The notes: generated by a model from the sequence alone, not told the origin. A stretch of 30,539 nt of DNA from Anaerolineaceae bacterium UBA2274 (GCA_002347705.1 DDWY01000090.1:12692-43230), one strand, 5' to 3'. Positions 7,205 through 15,434 are shown, counted from the stretch's first letter. A program made the numbers and translations.

Positions 7205-8428
7205 TCACCTCTTTAGCATTTTTATGACACGCCTTACGCCGTCCGCCAGCTTTTCGAGGTCTTCCCGGTTGTTATAAAGTGCCAGCGAAGCCCGCACTGT
7301 GCCGCTGATGTGCAGGGCATCCATGATTGGTTGGGTGCAGTGCTGACCGGTGCGCACGGCGATGCCCATCGTGTCGAGCAGCACGCCCATGTCGTAGTGC
7401 TGAATGCCATTCACATTAAAGGGCAAAATGCCTGAACGATGCGACGGAGAGCCATAAATGATCAGGTCAGGGATCTCTGACAGAAGGTTCAATCCGTAAG
7501 CGAGCAGGTCCTCTTCGTACTTTTGTAATTCAAGCGGATCAAACTGCTTCAGGTAATCTACGGCAACACCCAGCCCGATTGCCTGCGCTACGTTGGGCGT
7601 GCCGGCTTCAAATTTATAAGGCAGAACATTAAAAGTAACCTTTTCGGGGGTCACACTATCGATCATCTCGCCGCCGCTGAGGAAGGGCGGCAATGCTTCC
7701 AACCACTTTTCCTTGCCGTAGAAGATGCCAATCCCCATCGGTCCGTACATTTTATGCCCCGAAAAAACATAAAAATCGGCATCCATGCTCTGCACATCAT
7801 GCGCGATATGCTGCACAGACTGGGCAGCATCCACCAGCACGGGGACTTCGTGGGCGTGGGCAAGACGAATGATTTCCTCAATCGGATTGACTGTGCCAAG
7901 AGAATTGGAAACATGGTTAACGGCTACCAGTCGGGTCTTCTCGTTAAGCATGCGCTCAAACAGCGCCAGGTCGAGCTCGCCATGTTCGTTGAAGGGCAGA
8001 ATGCGGAAGGTTGCGCCGCGCCTCAGACACATTTGCTGCCAGGGAACGTAGTTGCTGTGGTGTTCAAGTTGCGTGACGATGACCTCATCACCTGCCTGCA
8101 CAAACTTCTCGCCATAGGTGTACGCCAGCAGGTTGATCGATTCAGTCGTGCCGCGGGTGAAGATCACCTCATGGTTGCGTTCCGCATTGATATACCCTGC
8201 CACTTTCCGCCTGGCTCTCTCGTAGGCTTCGGTAGCCTGTACCGCCAGGGAGTGGTTGCCGCGGTGGATATTGGCATTCAGACGGGTGTAATAATCGACA
8301 AGCGCATCGATTACCACCTGGGGCTTTTGCGTGGTGGCAGCATTGTCCAGGTAGACCAGCGGGTGGTCATTGACACTTTGCTTCAAAATAGGAAAATCAG
8401 CTCTTGCGCTGTGGATGTCTTTAGTCAT
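7205..8428 (-). CDS. sufS: SufS-type group II cysteine desulfurase
   Basis: This 407-residue PLP-dependent enzyme releases sulfur from L-cysteine as a persulfide, giving alanine. It has the N-terminal YLDNAATTQKP, the PLP-related LEHHSN and VDAAQSVQH segments, the PLP lysine Lys226 in FSGHKMYGP, and the catalytic Cys364 in RTGQHCTQP, which marks the SufS rather than the NifS/IscS type. Length is normal for the family. No sufBCD genes are in the window, so cluster assembly must be encoded elsewhere or sulfur serves another purpose. It is divergent from the response regulator gene and leads a three-gene minus-strand group. Confidence 0.95.
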   Translation of the reverse strand: MTKDIHSARADFPILKQSVNDHPLVYLDNAATTQKPQVVIDALVDYYTRLNANIHRGNHSLAVQATEAYERARRKVAGYINAERNHEVIFTRGTTESINLLAYTYGEKFVQAGDEVIVTQLEHHSNYVPWQQMCLRRGATFRILPFNEHGELDLALFERMLNEKTRLVAVNHVSNSLGTVNPIEEIIRLAHAHEVPVLVDAAQSVQHIAHDVQSMDADFYVFSGHKMYGPMGIGIFYGKEKWLEALPPFLSGGEMIDSVTPEKVTFNVLPYKFEAGTPNVAQAIGLGVAVDYLKQFDPLELQKYEEDLLAYGLNLLSEIPDLIIYGSPSHRSGILPFNVNGIQHYDMGVLLDTMGIAVRTGQHCTQPIMDALHISGTVRASLALYNNREDLEKLADGVRRVIKMLKR

Positions 8429-8523
8429 GGTTATTCCTTAAGGTGCTTTGATTTTACCATTGCCGCGGGGCGAAGATGCGGCTTGTAATGCTCGGAGAGC
8501 CAGGCGGAATGTGATGGGTGTGT

Positions 8524-8617
8524 GTTAAATCGTTAAAAAGAAGTAAAGATTGGGTTATCACTTGAACATAAGGCTGAACATTATTAGCTTTGGGATACAA
8601 TTGTTAACAAGTTAAAT
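8524..8617 (+). promoter_or_regulatory. Promoter with paired GTTAA direct repeats before the response regulator gene
   Basis: GTTAA occurs at 8524 and 8532 and again at 8603 and 8611; each pair is spaced 8 bases start to start. Between the pairs lies a candidate promoter, CTGAAC (8574-8579), a 16-base spacer and TACAAT (8596-8601). The downstream pair covers the predicted transcription start. The repeats resemble the TTAACA direct repeats bound by PhoP-type regulators of Gram-positive bacteria, so autoregulation is plausible but not shown. A ribosome-binding site, GGAGGAAG, follows at 8643-8650. Confidence 0.45.
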
Positions 8618-8651
8618 ATCGTTTCTTTTTGTTTGACGTGCTGGAGGAAGT

Positions 8652-9362
8652 ATGGCAGAAAAGATATTAGTTGTAGACGATGAGATCTCCTTGCAGGAAA
8701 CCTTAACCTACAATCTTAAAAAAGAAGGTTACTTAGTTGAAGTGGCTGGGGATGGTATCTCCGCGCTGGAGCTTTTCAGGAGCTCCAAGCCGGATCTGGT
8801 CATTCTGGACGTCATGCTGCCCGGGATGGATGGTTTCGAAATCTGCCGCACACTGCGCCAGGAATCCAACACACCCGTGTTAATGTTGACTGCCCGTGAC
8901 GATGAAATTGACCGGGTGGTTGGCTTGGAAGTCGGCGCTGATGATTACTTACCCAAACCCTTCAGCATGCGCGAGCTGATTGCGCGCGTGAAGGCGCTGC
9001 TGCGGCGTGTTCGTCTGATCCGCGAGGAGGTCGGTACTGCTGCGCAGGAAGCCAACCAACCCAAGACGCTTGTTTTTGGGAATCTCGAAATTGACCTCAG
9101 CCGGCGGGAAGTCCGCCTGGATGGGAAAGCCCTGCCGTGTAAACCCAAGGAATTCGAGCTGCTAACCTTTATGGGTCAGCACAAAGGTCGTGTGCTCACC
9201 CGCGAACTGATCCTTGAGCGCGTTTGGGGTTGGGGGTATGTGGGCGACTCGCGTACGGTGGATGTGCACATTCGCTGGCTGCGTGAAAAAATTGAGACTG
9301 TCCCTGAGACTCCCCAGAGAATTATCACGGTCCGTGGGGCAGGTTACCGCTTCGAAGGGTAG
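8652..9362 (+). CDS. phoB: OmpR/PhoB-type response regulator
   Basis: This 236-residue protein has an N-terminal receiver domain with the acidic pocket VVDDE (about 7-11), the phosphoacceptor Asp53 in LILDVMLPG-like context, the conserved LTARDD and the KPF lysine motif. The C-terminal winged-helix DNA-binding domain ends in the typical VRGAGYRFEG. A strong ribosome-binding site, GGAGGAAG, precedes the ATG. The kinase gene follows after eight bases and phoU lies beyond it, which points to phosphate-starvation control (PhoB/PhoP). The symbol rests on this context; a different stimulus cannot be excluded because no pst genes are in view. Confidence 0.88.
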   Translation: MAEKILVVDDEISLQETLTYNLKKEGYLVEVAGDGISALELFRSSKPDLVILDVMLPGMDGFEICRTLRQESNTPVLMLTARDDEIDRVVGLEVGADDYLPKPFSMRELIARVKALLRRVRLIREEVGTAAQEANQPKTLVFGNLEIDLSRREVRLDGKALPCKPKEFELLTFMGQHKGRVLTRELILERVWGWGYVGDSRTVDVHIRWLREKIETVPETPQRIITVRGAGYRFEG

Positions 9363-9370
9363 AACAAATT

Positions 9371-10801
9371 ATGAAAATGCGCATCCATTCGCGCATTGCC
9401 TGGCCTTTTGTTCTGACGCTGGTACTCACACTGGTGGTCTGGCTGATTGCCTTGCCATTGCTCGAACAAAGCGCCTACCAAAAAGCTCTCACAAATAATG
9501 AGCCAGTAGACCTCTCGTTTGTTCACAATGCGGCCTTTCTAATTTCATTGGTTGGTTTGATCGCGGGTTTGAGCATCAGTCTGATTCATACCAACCGTTA
9601 TGTTGACGATCTGAAGACCCTCACCGAAGCTGCCAAAGAGCTTGGTGAAGGCAAATATCAAGAGATAGATTTGCTTCCGATGCAGAATTCACTGCGTGAG
9701 ATGGGCGAGTTGCGGGAAGCTTTGCAAAAAACCGCCCGCCAAATTGAAGACCAGATCGCAGACCTTTCCAAGGAACGCGCTATGCTCTCGGCGGTACTGG
9801 GGCAAATGACCGACGGAGTCCTCATTGCTGACAACAGCGGCAGGGTGCAATTGCTAAATAAAGAAGCAGAAAAGTTATTCATGGTTAATGAACGAGATGC
9901 ACTGGGGCGTTCCGTTGTGGAAGTAATGCGCCATCACCGCTTGGTTGAACTTTGGGAAGAAACACGCAATGGTCCCGCAAAAACCATCACCATGGAAATG
10001 GGTGCGATGCATAAGTACCTTCAGGTGGTTGGTATTCCCCTTGGGGAGGATTTGCCCGGGCGATCCATGCTGCTTTTCCAGGACCTCACCCAAACCCACC
10101 GCCTCGAAACTGTCCGACGGGACTTTGTCTCGAACATCTCTCACGAACTCCGCACTCCGATGGCAGGCTTAAAGGCTATCAGTGAGACTTTGCTGGATGG
10201 TGCTCTGGAAGATCCAGTCGTCGCTCGCAACTTTGTGTTGCGGATGGACAGTGAGGTGGATAATCTAACCCAGATGGTCAACGAACTGCTTGAGCTCTCC
10301 CGCATCGAAGCAGGGCGGTCTAACTTTGATTTTCAGCACATCGAACCTTGTCAGTTGATCCAAAAACCTGCTGAACGCATGATTTTGCAGGCAGAAAGGG
10401 TGGGAGTCACGCTAAGCTATGATTGTCCGGCTGACCTGCCGCTGGTTTTTGCTGACCCGGAACGGATTTCACAGGTTTTTATCAACCTGATCCATAATGC
10501 CATCAAATTTACCTTAAACGGCGGACGAGTTCATGTAACCGCCTTTCAGGACGGGCAAATGGTAGTTTTCAAAGTCAGCGACAATGGTGTTGGCATCGCG
10601 CAGAAGGATATTACCCGCATCTTTGAGCGCTTCTATAAGGCTGACCGGGCAAGAGCTGGTGGTGGAACCGGCTTGGGTCTTTCGATTTGCAGGCATATTG
10701 TTGAAGCCCATGGCGGGATAATCTGGGCTGAAAGTGTTGAAAATTCCGGTTCCAATTTTTTCTTTTCAATTCCTGTGGTGTATCGTAATAACCATAATTA
10801 A
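9371..10801 (+). CDS. phoR: PAS-containing sensor histidine kinase, PhoR type
   Basis: This 476-residue kinase has two transmembrane segments (about 9-31 and 53-75) separated by only about 20 residues, so there is almost no extracellular sensor. A HAMP-like/coiled segment (about 76-140) and a PAS domain (about 140-225) follow. The phosphoacceptor is His258 in NISHELRTP, and the ATPase domain has the N box NLIHNAIKF, DNGVGI, FERFYK and GTGLGLS. A small outer loop plus PAS domain is typical of PhoR, which senses through the Pst/PhoU complex rather than a ligand outside. It is co-directional with, and eight bases from, its partner regulator gene. Confidence 0.88.
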   Translation: MKMRIHSRIAWPFVLTLVLTLVVWLIALPLLEQSAYQKALTNNEPVDLSFVHNAAFLISLVGLIAGLSISLIHTNRYVDDLKTLTEAAKELGEGKYQEIDLLPMQNSLREMGELREALQKTARQIEDQIADLSKERAMLSAVLGQMTDGVLIADNSGRVQLLNKEAEKLFMVNERDALGRSVVEVMRHHRLVELWEETRNGPAKTITMEMGAMHKYLQVVGIPLGEDLPGRSMLLFQDLTQTHRLETVRRDFVSNISHELRTPMAGLKAISETLLDGALEDPVVARNFVLRMDSEVDNLTQMVNELLELSRIEAGRSNFDFQHIEPCQLIQKPAERMILQAERVGVTLSYDCPADLPLVFADPERISQVFINLIHNAIKFTLNGGRVHVTAFQDGQMVVFKVSDNGVGIAQKDITRIFERFYKADRARAGGGTGLGLSICRHIVEAHGGIIWAESVENSGSNFFFSIPVVYRNNHN

Positions 10802-10936
10802 CCGTCCTTTTACAGTTTGGCAAAGAAACCTTAACCGGATTTTTGCGCGGCAGGATGGGAGCCTATGTTATAGTAAATCAAGGCAATGTCTGATTTTTTG
10901 TGTATCCCCGAGAGGATTGTGAGGGTCAAGATGGTA

Positions 10937-10942
10937 TATAAT
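10937..10942 (+). promoter_or_regulatory. TATAAT -10 box upstream of phoU
   Basis: A perfect TATAAT lies 32 bases before the phoU ATG, and a strong GGAGG ribosome-binding site stands between. The best nearby -35 candidate, TTGTGA (10917-10922), is only 14 bases away, so the -35 element is uncertain. The 173-base gap after phoR supports separate transcription of phoU. Confidence 0.5.
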
Positions 10943-10974
10943 TTTAGGAGATCTCATTTTTCTTTGGAGGCATT

Positions 10975-11655
10975 ATGTCTCGTTTTACCTTAGATCAGGA
11001 AATAAAACTTGTCCAGGATGAAATGCTTCTTTTGGGAAGCCTCGCAGAACAGGCTATCCTGAACGCGGTTGATGCTTTGCGTCGCAGGGATATTGCTGCC
11101 GCAAAATCCATTTATGCTGAAGATCAGAAAATTAATAGTAAGCATTTTGCCATTGAGAACCACATCCTGATCATTTTTGCCACGCAATCCCCGTTGGCTC
11201 GTGACCTACGCATTTTGGCTGCCATGCTTGAAATCATTACTGAGTTAGAGCGTATCGGCGATTACGCCAAGGGTATCGCCAAAGTTGCCATGCGTCTGGC
11301 AGATGATGAGACACCCATCCCGATACGTGAAATTTCGACCATGGCGGATAAAGCCACCTCCATGCTCCATCGTGCTTTGGGCGCCTTTGTCGCCGAAGAC
11401 CTCGCGGCTGCGTATGCTATCCCCAGGGAAGACGATGAGGTGGATGAGCTTTACATCACCATCTATCGCAAGATCGTTCAGAATATGATTAAAAACCCAG
11501 AGACCATCGACCATACCAACCAGATCCTCTGGGTCATCCATAACCTTGAGCGTACTGCTGACCGCGTGACGAACATCTGCGAGCGCATTGTTTTTATTGT
11601 GTCGGGTGAGCTGCTTGAGTTGGACTCTTCGGATGATGAAGATTTGGATGACTAA
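10975..11655 (+). CDS. phoU: PhoU-family phosphate signalling protein
   Basis: This 226-residue all-helical protein has two PhoU repeats. Signature segments include ILAAMLEIITELERIGDYAKGIA in the first and NLERTADRVTNICERI in the second, each with the E/DxxxD-type metal-binding pattern of the family. PhoU couples the Pst phosphate transporter to the PhoR kinase and restrains the Pho response. It ends in a very acidic tail (residues about 216-226). A GGAGG site precedes the ATG and a terminator follows. Its placement right after the two-component pair supports calling the whole set a Pho module. Confidence 0.92.
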   Translation: MSRFTLDQEIKLVQDEMLLLGSLAEQAILNAVDALRRRDIAAAKSIYAEDQKINSKHFAIENHILIIFATQSPLARDLRILAAMLEIITELERIGDYAKGIAKVAMRLADDETPIPIREISTMADKATSMLHRALGAFVAEDLAAAYAIPREDDEVDELYITIYRKIVQNMIKNPETIDHTNQILWVIHNLERTADRVTNICERIVFIVSGELLELDSSDDEDLDD

Positions 11656-11679
11656 AAATTGATTTCCTTGAGCAAAGAG

Positions 11680-11702
11680 ACGCGCCAACAGGCGCGTTTT
11701 TT
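11680..11702 (+). terminator. Intrinsic terminator after phoU
   Basis: A 7-bp GC-rich stem, acgcgcc/ggcgcgt, with a 4-base loop (aaca) is followed directly by a T run. It lies 25 bases after the phoU stop codon. Confidence 0.85.
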
Positions 11703-11748
11703 ATATACGCAAGATATACGCAAGATCGCAAAAAATAAGAGAGTAAAC

Positions 11749-11754
11749 TATAAT
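11749..11754 (+). promoter_or_regulatory. TATAAT -10 box before the kinase-like gene pair
   Basis: A TATAAT lies 69 bases before the GTG start at 11824, after the phoU terminator. No convincing -35 hexamer is visible. A tandem 11-base repeat (atatacgcaag twice, 11703-11724) occupies the region just upstream. Confidence 0.4.
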
Positions 11755-11823
11755 CTTGATATCTCTCTTTTTGGGATGATGTATTCATCAGTGCCAGGCG
11801 TAAGAAAATAGGAGGTACAGCTT

Positions 11824-12561
11824 GTGTTAAGAAAAAACGACACCAAAGGAAAACTGATTGTAGTGGAAGGAATTGACGGTTCCGGAAAATCCACGCAAAT
11901 CGACCTGCTTTATAAGTGGCTTTTGGGTGCTGGATACTCAGTTTATTTCAGCGAATGGAACAGTTCAGCCTTGGTAAAAAGCACCACCCGAGCTGCGAAA
12001 AAGTCGAAATCTTTCACCCCCACCACTTTCAGCATTCTGCACTGCACTGATTTTGCGGATCGGTGGGAGAACAGCATCTATCCCCTGCTCAAGGCGGGTG
12101 TTATTGTGCTGGCGGACCGTTATGCTTTTACCGCTTTTGCGCGTGACGTTGCCCGTGGCGTTGATCCGGATTGGGTGCGTAACATGTATTCCTTTGCCAT
12201 TATGCCTGACGCAGCCTTATATTTCCGCGTGCCTTTGGATGTGGCTGTGGAGCGCATCACTGGCGCAAGAGCCAGCCTGAAGTATTACGAGGCAGGTATG
12301 GATCTGGGACTGTCCGAAAACATCAACGAGAGTTTTGCACTTTTCCAGGGCAAGATCCTGAATGAATATGACAAAATGGAGGACGAATTCGGCTTGACCT
12401 TGATCGATGGCACCAAATCTGTCAAGGAACAACAGAAAAAAGTACGTTCCATTATCAAAAAAATTCTGGTAGGTTTTGAAGGACTGCCTAATCCCAACAA
12501 GATGCCCATCACCATGACCAACATTCAGGCGGGCAAGCACAAAAAAGGAGGCTCAAAATGA
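11824..12561 (+). CDS. Thymidylate-kinase-like P-loop kinase (intact Walker A)
   Basis: This 245-residue protein of the thymidylate kinase fold has Walker A EGIDGSGKST (Lys22) and the DRY motif in VLADRYAFTAFARD. In standard dTMP kinases DRY is followed by an S-x-x-AYQ segment contacting the nucleotide base; here the equivalent reads FTAFARD, so the substrate may not be dTMP. It has a basic C-terminal tail of about 35 residues beyond the usual fold. The start is a GTG after GGAGG (11811-11815). It overlaps the next gene by ATGA, so the two proteins are probably made together. Its placement beside phoU and a CHAD gene hints at phosphate or nucleotide metabolism. Confidence 0.72.
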   Translation: MLRKNDTKGKLIVVEGIDGSGKSTQIDLLYKWLLGAGYSVYFSEWNSSALVKSTTRAAKKSKSFTPTTFSILHCTDFADRWENSIYPLLKAGVIVLADRYAFTAFARDVARGVDPDWVRNMYSFAIMPDAALYFRVPLDVAVERITGARASLKYYEAGMDLGLSENINESFALFQGKILNEYDKMEDEFGLTLIDGTKSVKEQQKKVRSIIKKILVGFEGLPNPNKMPITMTNIQAGKHKKGGSK

Positions 12562-13271
12562 ACAAAGCAACCTTCTATGGAGCTGGGTTCCCCTACCGGG
12601 ATTTTGGCAAACTCCCTGGCAAGTTGATTGTGCTTGAGGGGACTGACGGCGTTGGTCGCTCAACCCAGATCAAAAAATTGCGCACATGGCTCGAGGAGGA
12701 AGGCTATGCCGTTTCAGACACCGGTCTGACGCGCTCTGCTTTAACCACTTCCGGGATTGAAGCTGCCAAGAGCGGGCATACACTTGGTCCGATCACAATG
12801 AGTCTCTTTTATGCTGCTGACTTTGCGGATCGCCTTGAAAATCAGATTATCCCCGCCTTGCAGGCGGGTTTCGTGGTGCTTTCAGACCGTTATTTCTATT
12901 CTGTTGTAGCCCGCGACAGCTTGCGGGGCATCAACCGACTCTGGTCAAAGCAGCTGTACAGCATCGCGCTCAAACCGGATCTGATCCTCTACATGAAAGC
13001 CAGCGTCCCTTCCTTGGTCATGCGTCTGATCCATGGGCGTGGGCTTAACTATTGGGAATCGGGGATGGACCTGCACCTGGCGGATAACTTCTATGACAGC
13101 TTTGTGCAATACCAGAGCCTGATACTTGAACAGTTTGATATCATGGCCGAGGAATATAACTTCCTTACCATTGATGCTGATCAAAATCCCGAGACGATCT
13201 TTGAAGATCTGAAAAAACCTATTCTCGAGTTACTGTATAACCGGTTGGCTAAAAGCAGCAAGCCCAAGTAG
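12558..13271 (+). CDS. Thymidylate-kinase-like protein with altered Walker A (Lys to Arg)
   Basis: This 237-residue paralogue of the preceding protein shares the order of motifs: EGTDGVGRST at 27-36, SDRYFYSVVARD, and a WESGMDLHLADNFYDSF segment matching YYEAGMDLGLSENINESF upstream. The Walker A lysine is replaced by Arg34 (codon CGC), which normally cripples ATP binding or catalysis. It may be a non-catalytic partner in a heterodimer with the upstream protein, or bind a phosphorylated ligand differently. The N-terminus carries about 20 extra residues. A GGAGG site sits inside the end of the preceding gene, whose stop it overlaps by ATGA, implying translational coupling. A terminator follows 9 bases after the stop. 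Confidence 0.72.
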   Translation: MNKATFYGAGFPYRDFGKLPGKLIVLEGTDGVGRSTQIKKLRTWLEEEGYAVSDTGLTRSALTTSGIEAAKSGHTLGPITMSLFYAADFADRLENQIIPALQAGFVVLSDRYFYSVVARDSLRGINRLWSKQLYSIALKPDLILYMKASVPSLVMRLIHGRGLNYWESGMDLHLADNFYDSFVQYQSLILEQFDIMAEEYNFLTIDADQNPETIFEDLKKPILELLYNRLAKSSKPK

Positions 13272-13280
13272 AGATAGTGA

Positions 13281-13312
13281 CTTACCCCAGCATGCCTGGG
13301 GTAAGGTTTTTT
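13281..13312 (+). terminator. Intrinsic terminator squeezed between the kinase-like pair and the CHAD gene
   Basis: A perfect 10-bp stem (13281-13290 with 13296-13305, cttaccccag/ctggggtaag) with a 5-base loop is followed by six T (13307-13312). The ribosome-binding site of the CHAD gene (AGGAGAAG) begins at once after the T run. Expression of the CHAD gene from upstream would need read-through. Confidence 0.8.
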
Positions 13313-13322
13313 AGGAGAAGCA

Positions 13323-14366
13323 ATGAGCAAATTCCGATCCGAAGCTGTTTGCGTCTATGGCGCAAAGATCATTAACACGCATGTTTTGGCAATGCATGCC
13401 GAGATTGAAGGCGTGCTTGAAGCCAAGGATATTGAATACATTCATCGCATGCGCGTTGCTTCACGGCGGCTGCGCAGCGCACTGGCAATCTTTGAAGGCT
13501 GTTTCTCAAGGAAAGACTTCAGGAGTTATTCACGCGATGTGAGGGATGTTACCCGTTCTCTCGGGGCTGCCAGGGATTTGGATGTGCAGCTCGCGGTGCT
13601 TGAGGGTGTCATGCCCGATTTTTCCGACCCTAAACTGGCTCCGGGTCTGCGCCGGCTGCAATTGCGGCTCAAACAGCAAAGGGCAGAGGCACAAAAAGGC
13701 GTTTTGGCTGCCATCCTAACGCTCCAGAAGGATGATACTTTAGTGAATCTTGCCAAATGGGCGGCGCCTTTCAGGGAGTCATCGGAAGGAGTCTATCTGT
13801 TTTCTCCCGCGCTTTATGAGCTTGCCTTTAGTGGCATTAGCGCCAGCTTTAATGAATTAATGGATCACGCCGCATATATTCAGGACGAGCGCAACGTGAC
13901 TGAACTTCACAATATGCGCATCAGCGCAAAGCGCTTGCGCTACACGATGGAGGCGTTTGAAGATCTGTATGGCACGAATTTGAAGCCGTTCATCAATCAA
14001 ACCCGGAAATTTCAAGATGTCCTGGGAGATATTCACGACGCGGATGTTTGGGTTGAAATGATTCCCGGCTTCATTCGGGAAGAAGGGGAGCGGATAAACA
14101 TCTACTTTGGTAATACGCGTCCTCTCAGGCGACTGCTGCCTGGTTTGGAGGCTTTCCGCACGAACCGCACAGAAAAACGCAAGGCAGATTATCAGCGTTT
14201 TCTCGGGATGTGGCTGAAAGCGGAGCAGGAGCATCTTTGGGATGAACTCCTCAAAATGATCAATGTGCCGCTCAACCTTGAAGCTGCCTTGCGTTCCTTG
14301 CAGCAACTTGAGATTCAACAGAAAACAGAGCAGGAGCCTTCTGAGGATATCTCCTTAGAAGAATAA
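13323..14366 (+). CDS. CHAD-domain protein (polyphosphate-binding type)
   Basis: This 347-residue protein is a complete CHAD domain: two helical halves, each with the conserved His and Arg/Lys-rich helix, His41 in IHRMRVASRRLRSAL and His196 in LHNMRISAKRLRYTMEAF. The basic residues form a positively charged surface known to bind inorganic polyphosphate and to target polyphosphate granules. There is no CYTH domain fused to it. It lies downstream of the kinase-like pair and of a Pho module, which fits polyphosphate biology, although no ppk or ppx gene is in view. The start follows AGGAG directly after the terminator hairpin, and no separate promoter is visible. Confidence 0.85.
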   Translation: MSKFRSEAVCVYGAKIINTHVLAMHAEIEGVLEAKDIEYIHRMRVASRRLRSALAIFEGCFSRKDFRSYSRDVRDVTRSLGAARDLDVQLAVLEGVMPDFSDPKLAPGLRRLQLRLKQQRAEAQKGVLAAILTLQKDDTLVNLAKWAAPFRESSEGVYLFSPALYELAFSGISASFNELMDHAAYIQDERNVTELHNMRISAKRLRYTMEAFEDLYGTNLKPFINQTRKFQDVLGDIHDADVWVEMIPGFIREEGERINIYFGNTRPLRRLLPGLEAFRTNRTEKRKADYQRFLGMWLKAEQEHLWDELLKMINVPLNLEAALRSLQQLEIQQKTEQEPSEDISLEE

Positions 14367-14423
14367 CCCCATCGCGGGCTTAAGCGAGCTTGTTTCGCTC
14401 ACCCCAATATCCATTTAACTAAG

Positions 14424-15434
14424 TCAGTCAAGGCGATCTTTTAATGAGACTTTGCGGACGAAAATTTTAACCAGTGGAGAAAATGGGTTCCAATCCAGTA
14501 ATTTAGCAAATTGTAACGGCGTGATCTTGCGTTGAGCTTGGATGGCACGGCGTTTTTTGAGCATGACCGAAAGTCCCAGCAGAGCGTCTCTTTTACCTCT
14601 GAAGAGAGTTTTGCCGGAAGGCAAAAAAATTCCCGTGAAAAGATAGAGCAGGTTGAAGAAGATATGGACAGGTAATAACAAGTAAAACAGGAAGCCCGGC
14701 ATGTTTTTTACAAACGCCCAGATCAGGTTGCGCTGCCCGTAATAGGTGGCAAAGTCACTGCGGTAGCCGGTGCTGCCAGAGCCGACATGCCCGACAGTGG
14801 CTTCCGGCAGGTAGAGAAAAGGATGTCCAGCCAGCTGCAGGCGCATATCAAGGTCAAGGTCTTCCATGTAAGCGAAGAAATCCTCATCAAATCCCCCCGC
14901 TTGCTCAAAGGCCGTCCGAGGGTACGCTGAGGCTGCCGCGCAGGCACTCATCACAAGGCGGGGGCTGGTTGTGCTTTTTGTGGCAGATCGATTGTGGTTT
15001 TTGCGCCACGTTAAGCCGCTGGCGTGGTAAACATTCCATTCGCCGTCCAGGAAGGCGGAATTGTCTGCTTGCAGGAGGCGCGAGGCAAAACAGTGCCCGG
15101 GGTGGGTCTGCGCGGCCTGATGGAGGATTTCAAGCCAATTTGGCTCGGGGAATGCATCACTGTTCAAAAGCACCAGGTATTCCCCGGCAGCTGACCTGGC
15201 AGCCAGGTTGTTTCCGCCAGCGAAACCAAGATTGTTTTCGGAATAAATTTGCATTAATGTAAGATCTCTGAAATTTGCCAAAACCTCGGGGTCAGGCGGC
15301 TGGCTACCGCCGTTATTGAGCAGAATCACTTCAAAATCCGTAAAAGTTTGCTCCAGCAGGGACTGCAAACAGCGCTGCATGTATTGTTCACTTTGCCAGA
15401 ACAAGATCAGGATCGAGAAGAAGGGTTTACTCAT
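14424..15434 (-). CDS. GT2-family glycosyltransferase, rhamnosyltransferase-like
   Basis: This 336-residue GT-A protein begins with FFSILILFWQ and carries the nucleotide-sugar motif NSD (91-93), the GGFDEDFFAYMEDLDL segment with the likely catalytic Glu191-Asp192, and a C-terminal hydrophobic stretch (about 247-271) that may tether it to the membrane. It resembles the WbbL/rhamnosyltransferase group of GT2. It is convergent with the CHAD gene and lies close to the rhamnose locus but on the other strand, so it may add a sugar in the same polymer; that is inference. No clear Shine-Dalgarno precedes the ATG. Confidence 0.8.
   Translation of the reverse strand: MSKPFFSILILFWQSEQYMQRCLQSLLEQTFTDFEVILLNNGGSQPPDPEVLANFRDLTLMQIYSENNLGFAGGNNLAARSAAGEYLVLLNSDAFPEPNWLEILHQAAQTHPGHCFASRLLQADNSAFLDGEWNVYHASGLTWRKNHNRSATKSTTSPRLVMSACAAASAYPRTAFEQAGGFDEDFFAYMEDLDLDMRLQLAGHPFLYLPEATVGHVGSGSTGYRSDFATYYGQRNLIWAFVKNMPGFLFYLLLPVHIFFNLLYLFTGIFLPSGKTLFRGKRDALLGLSVMLKKRRAIQAQRKITPLQFAKLLDWNPFSPLVKIFVRKVSLKDRLD

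Noticed and set aside
7754..8488. Plus-strand reading frame opposite sufS
   Set aside because: sufS is certain from its catalytic motifs; the opposite frame shows no domain and runs into the phoB promoter region.
11703..11724. Tandem 11-base repeat as an operator or attachment site
   Set aside because: Only two short AT-rich copies next to a terminator; no integrase or symmetrical structure supports a function.
14367..14423. Bidirectional terminator between the convergent CHAD and GT2 genes
   Set aside because: Only a 5-bp imperfect stem is visible and there is no T run on either strand.
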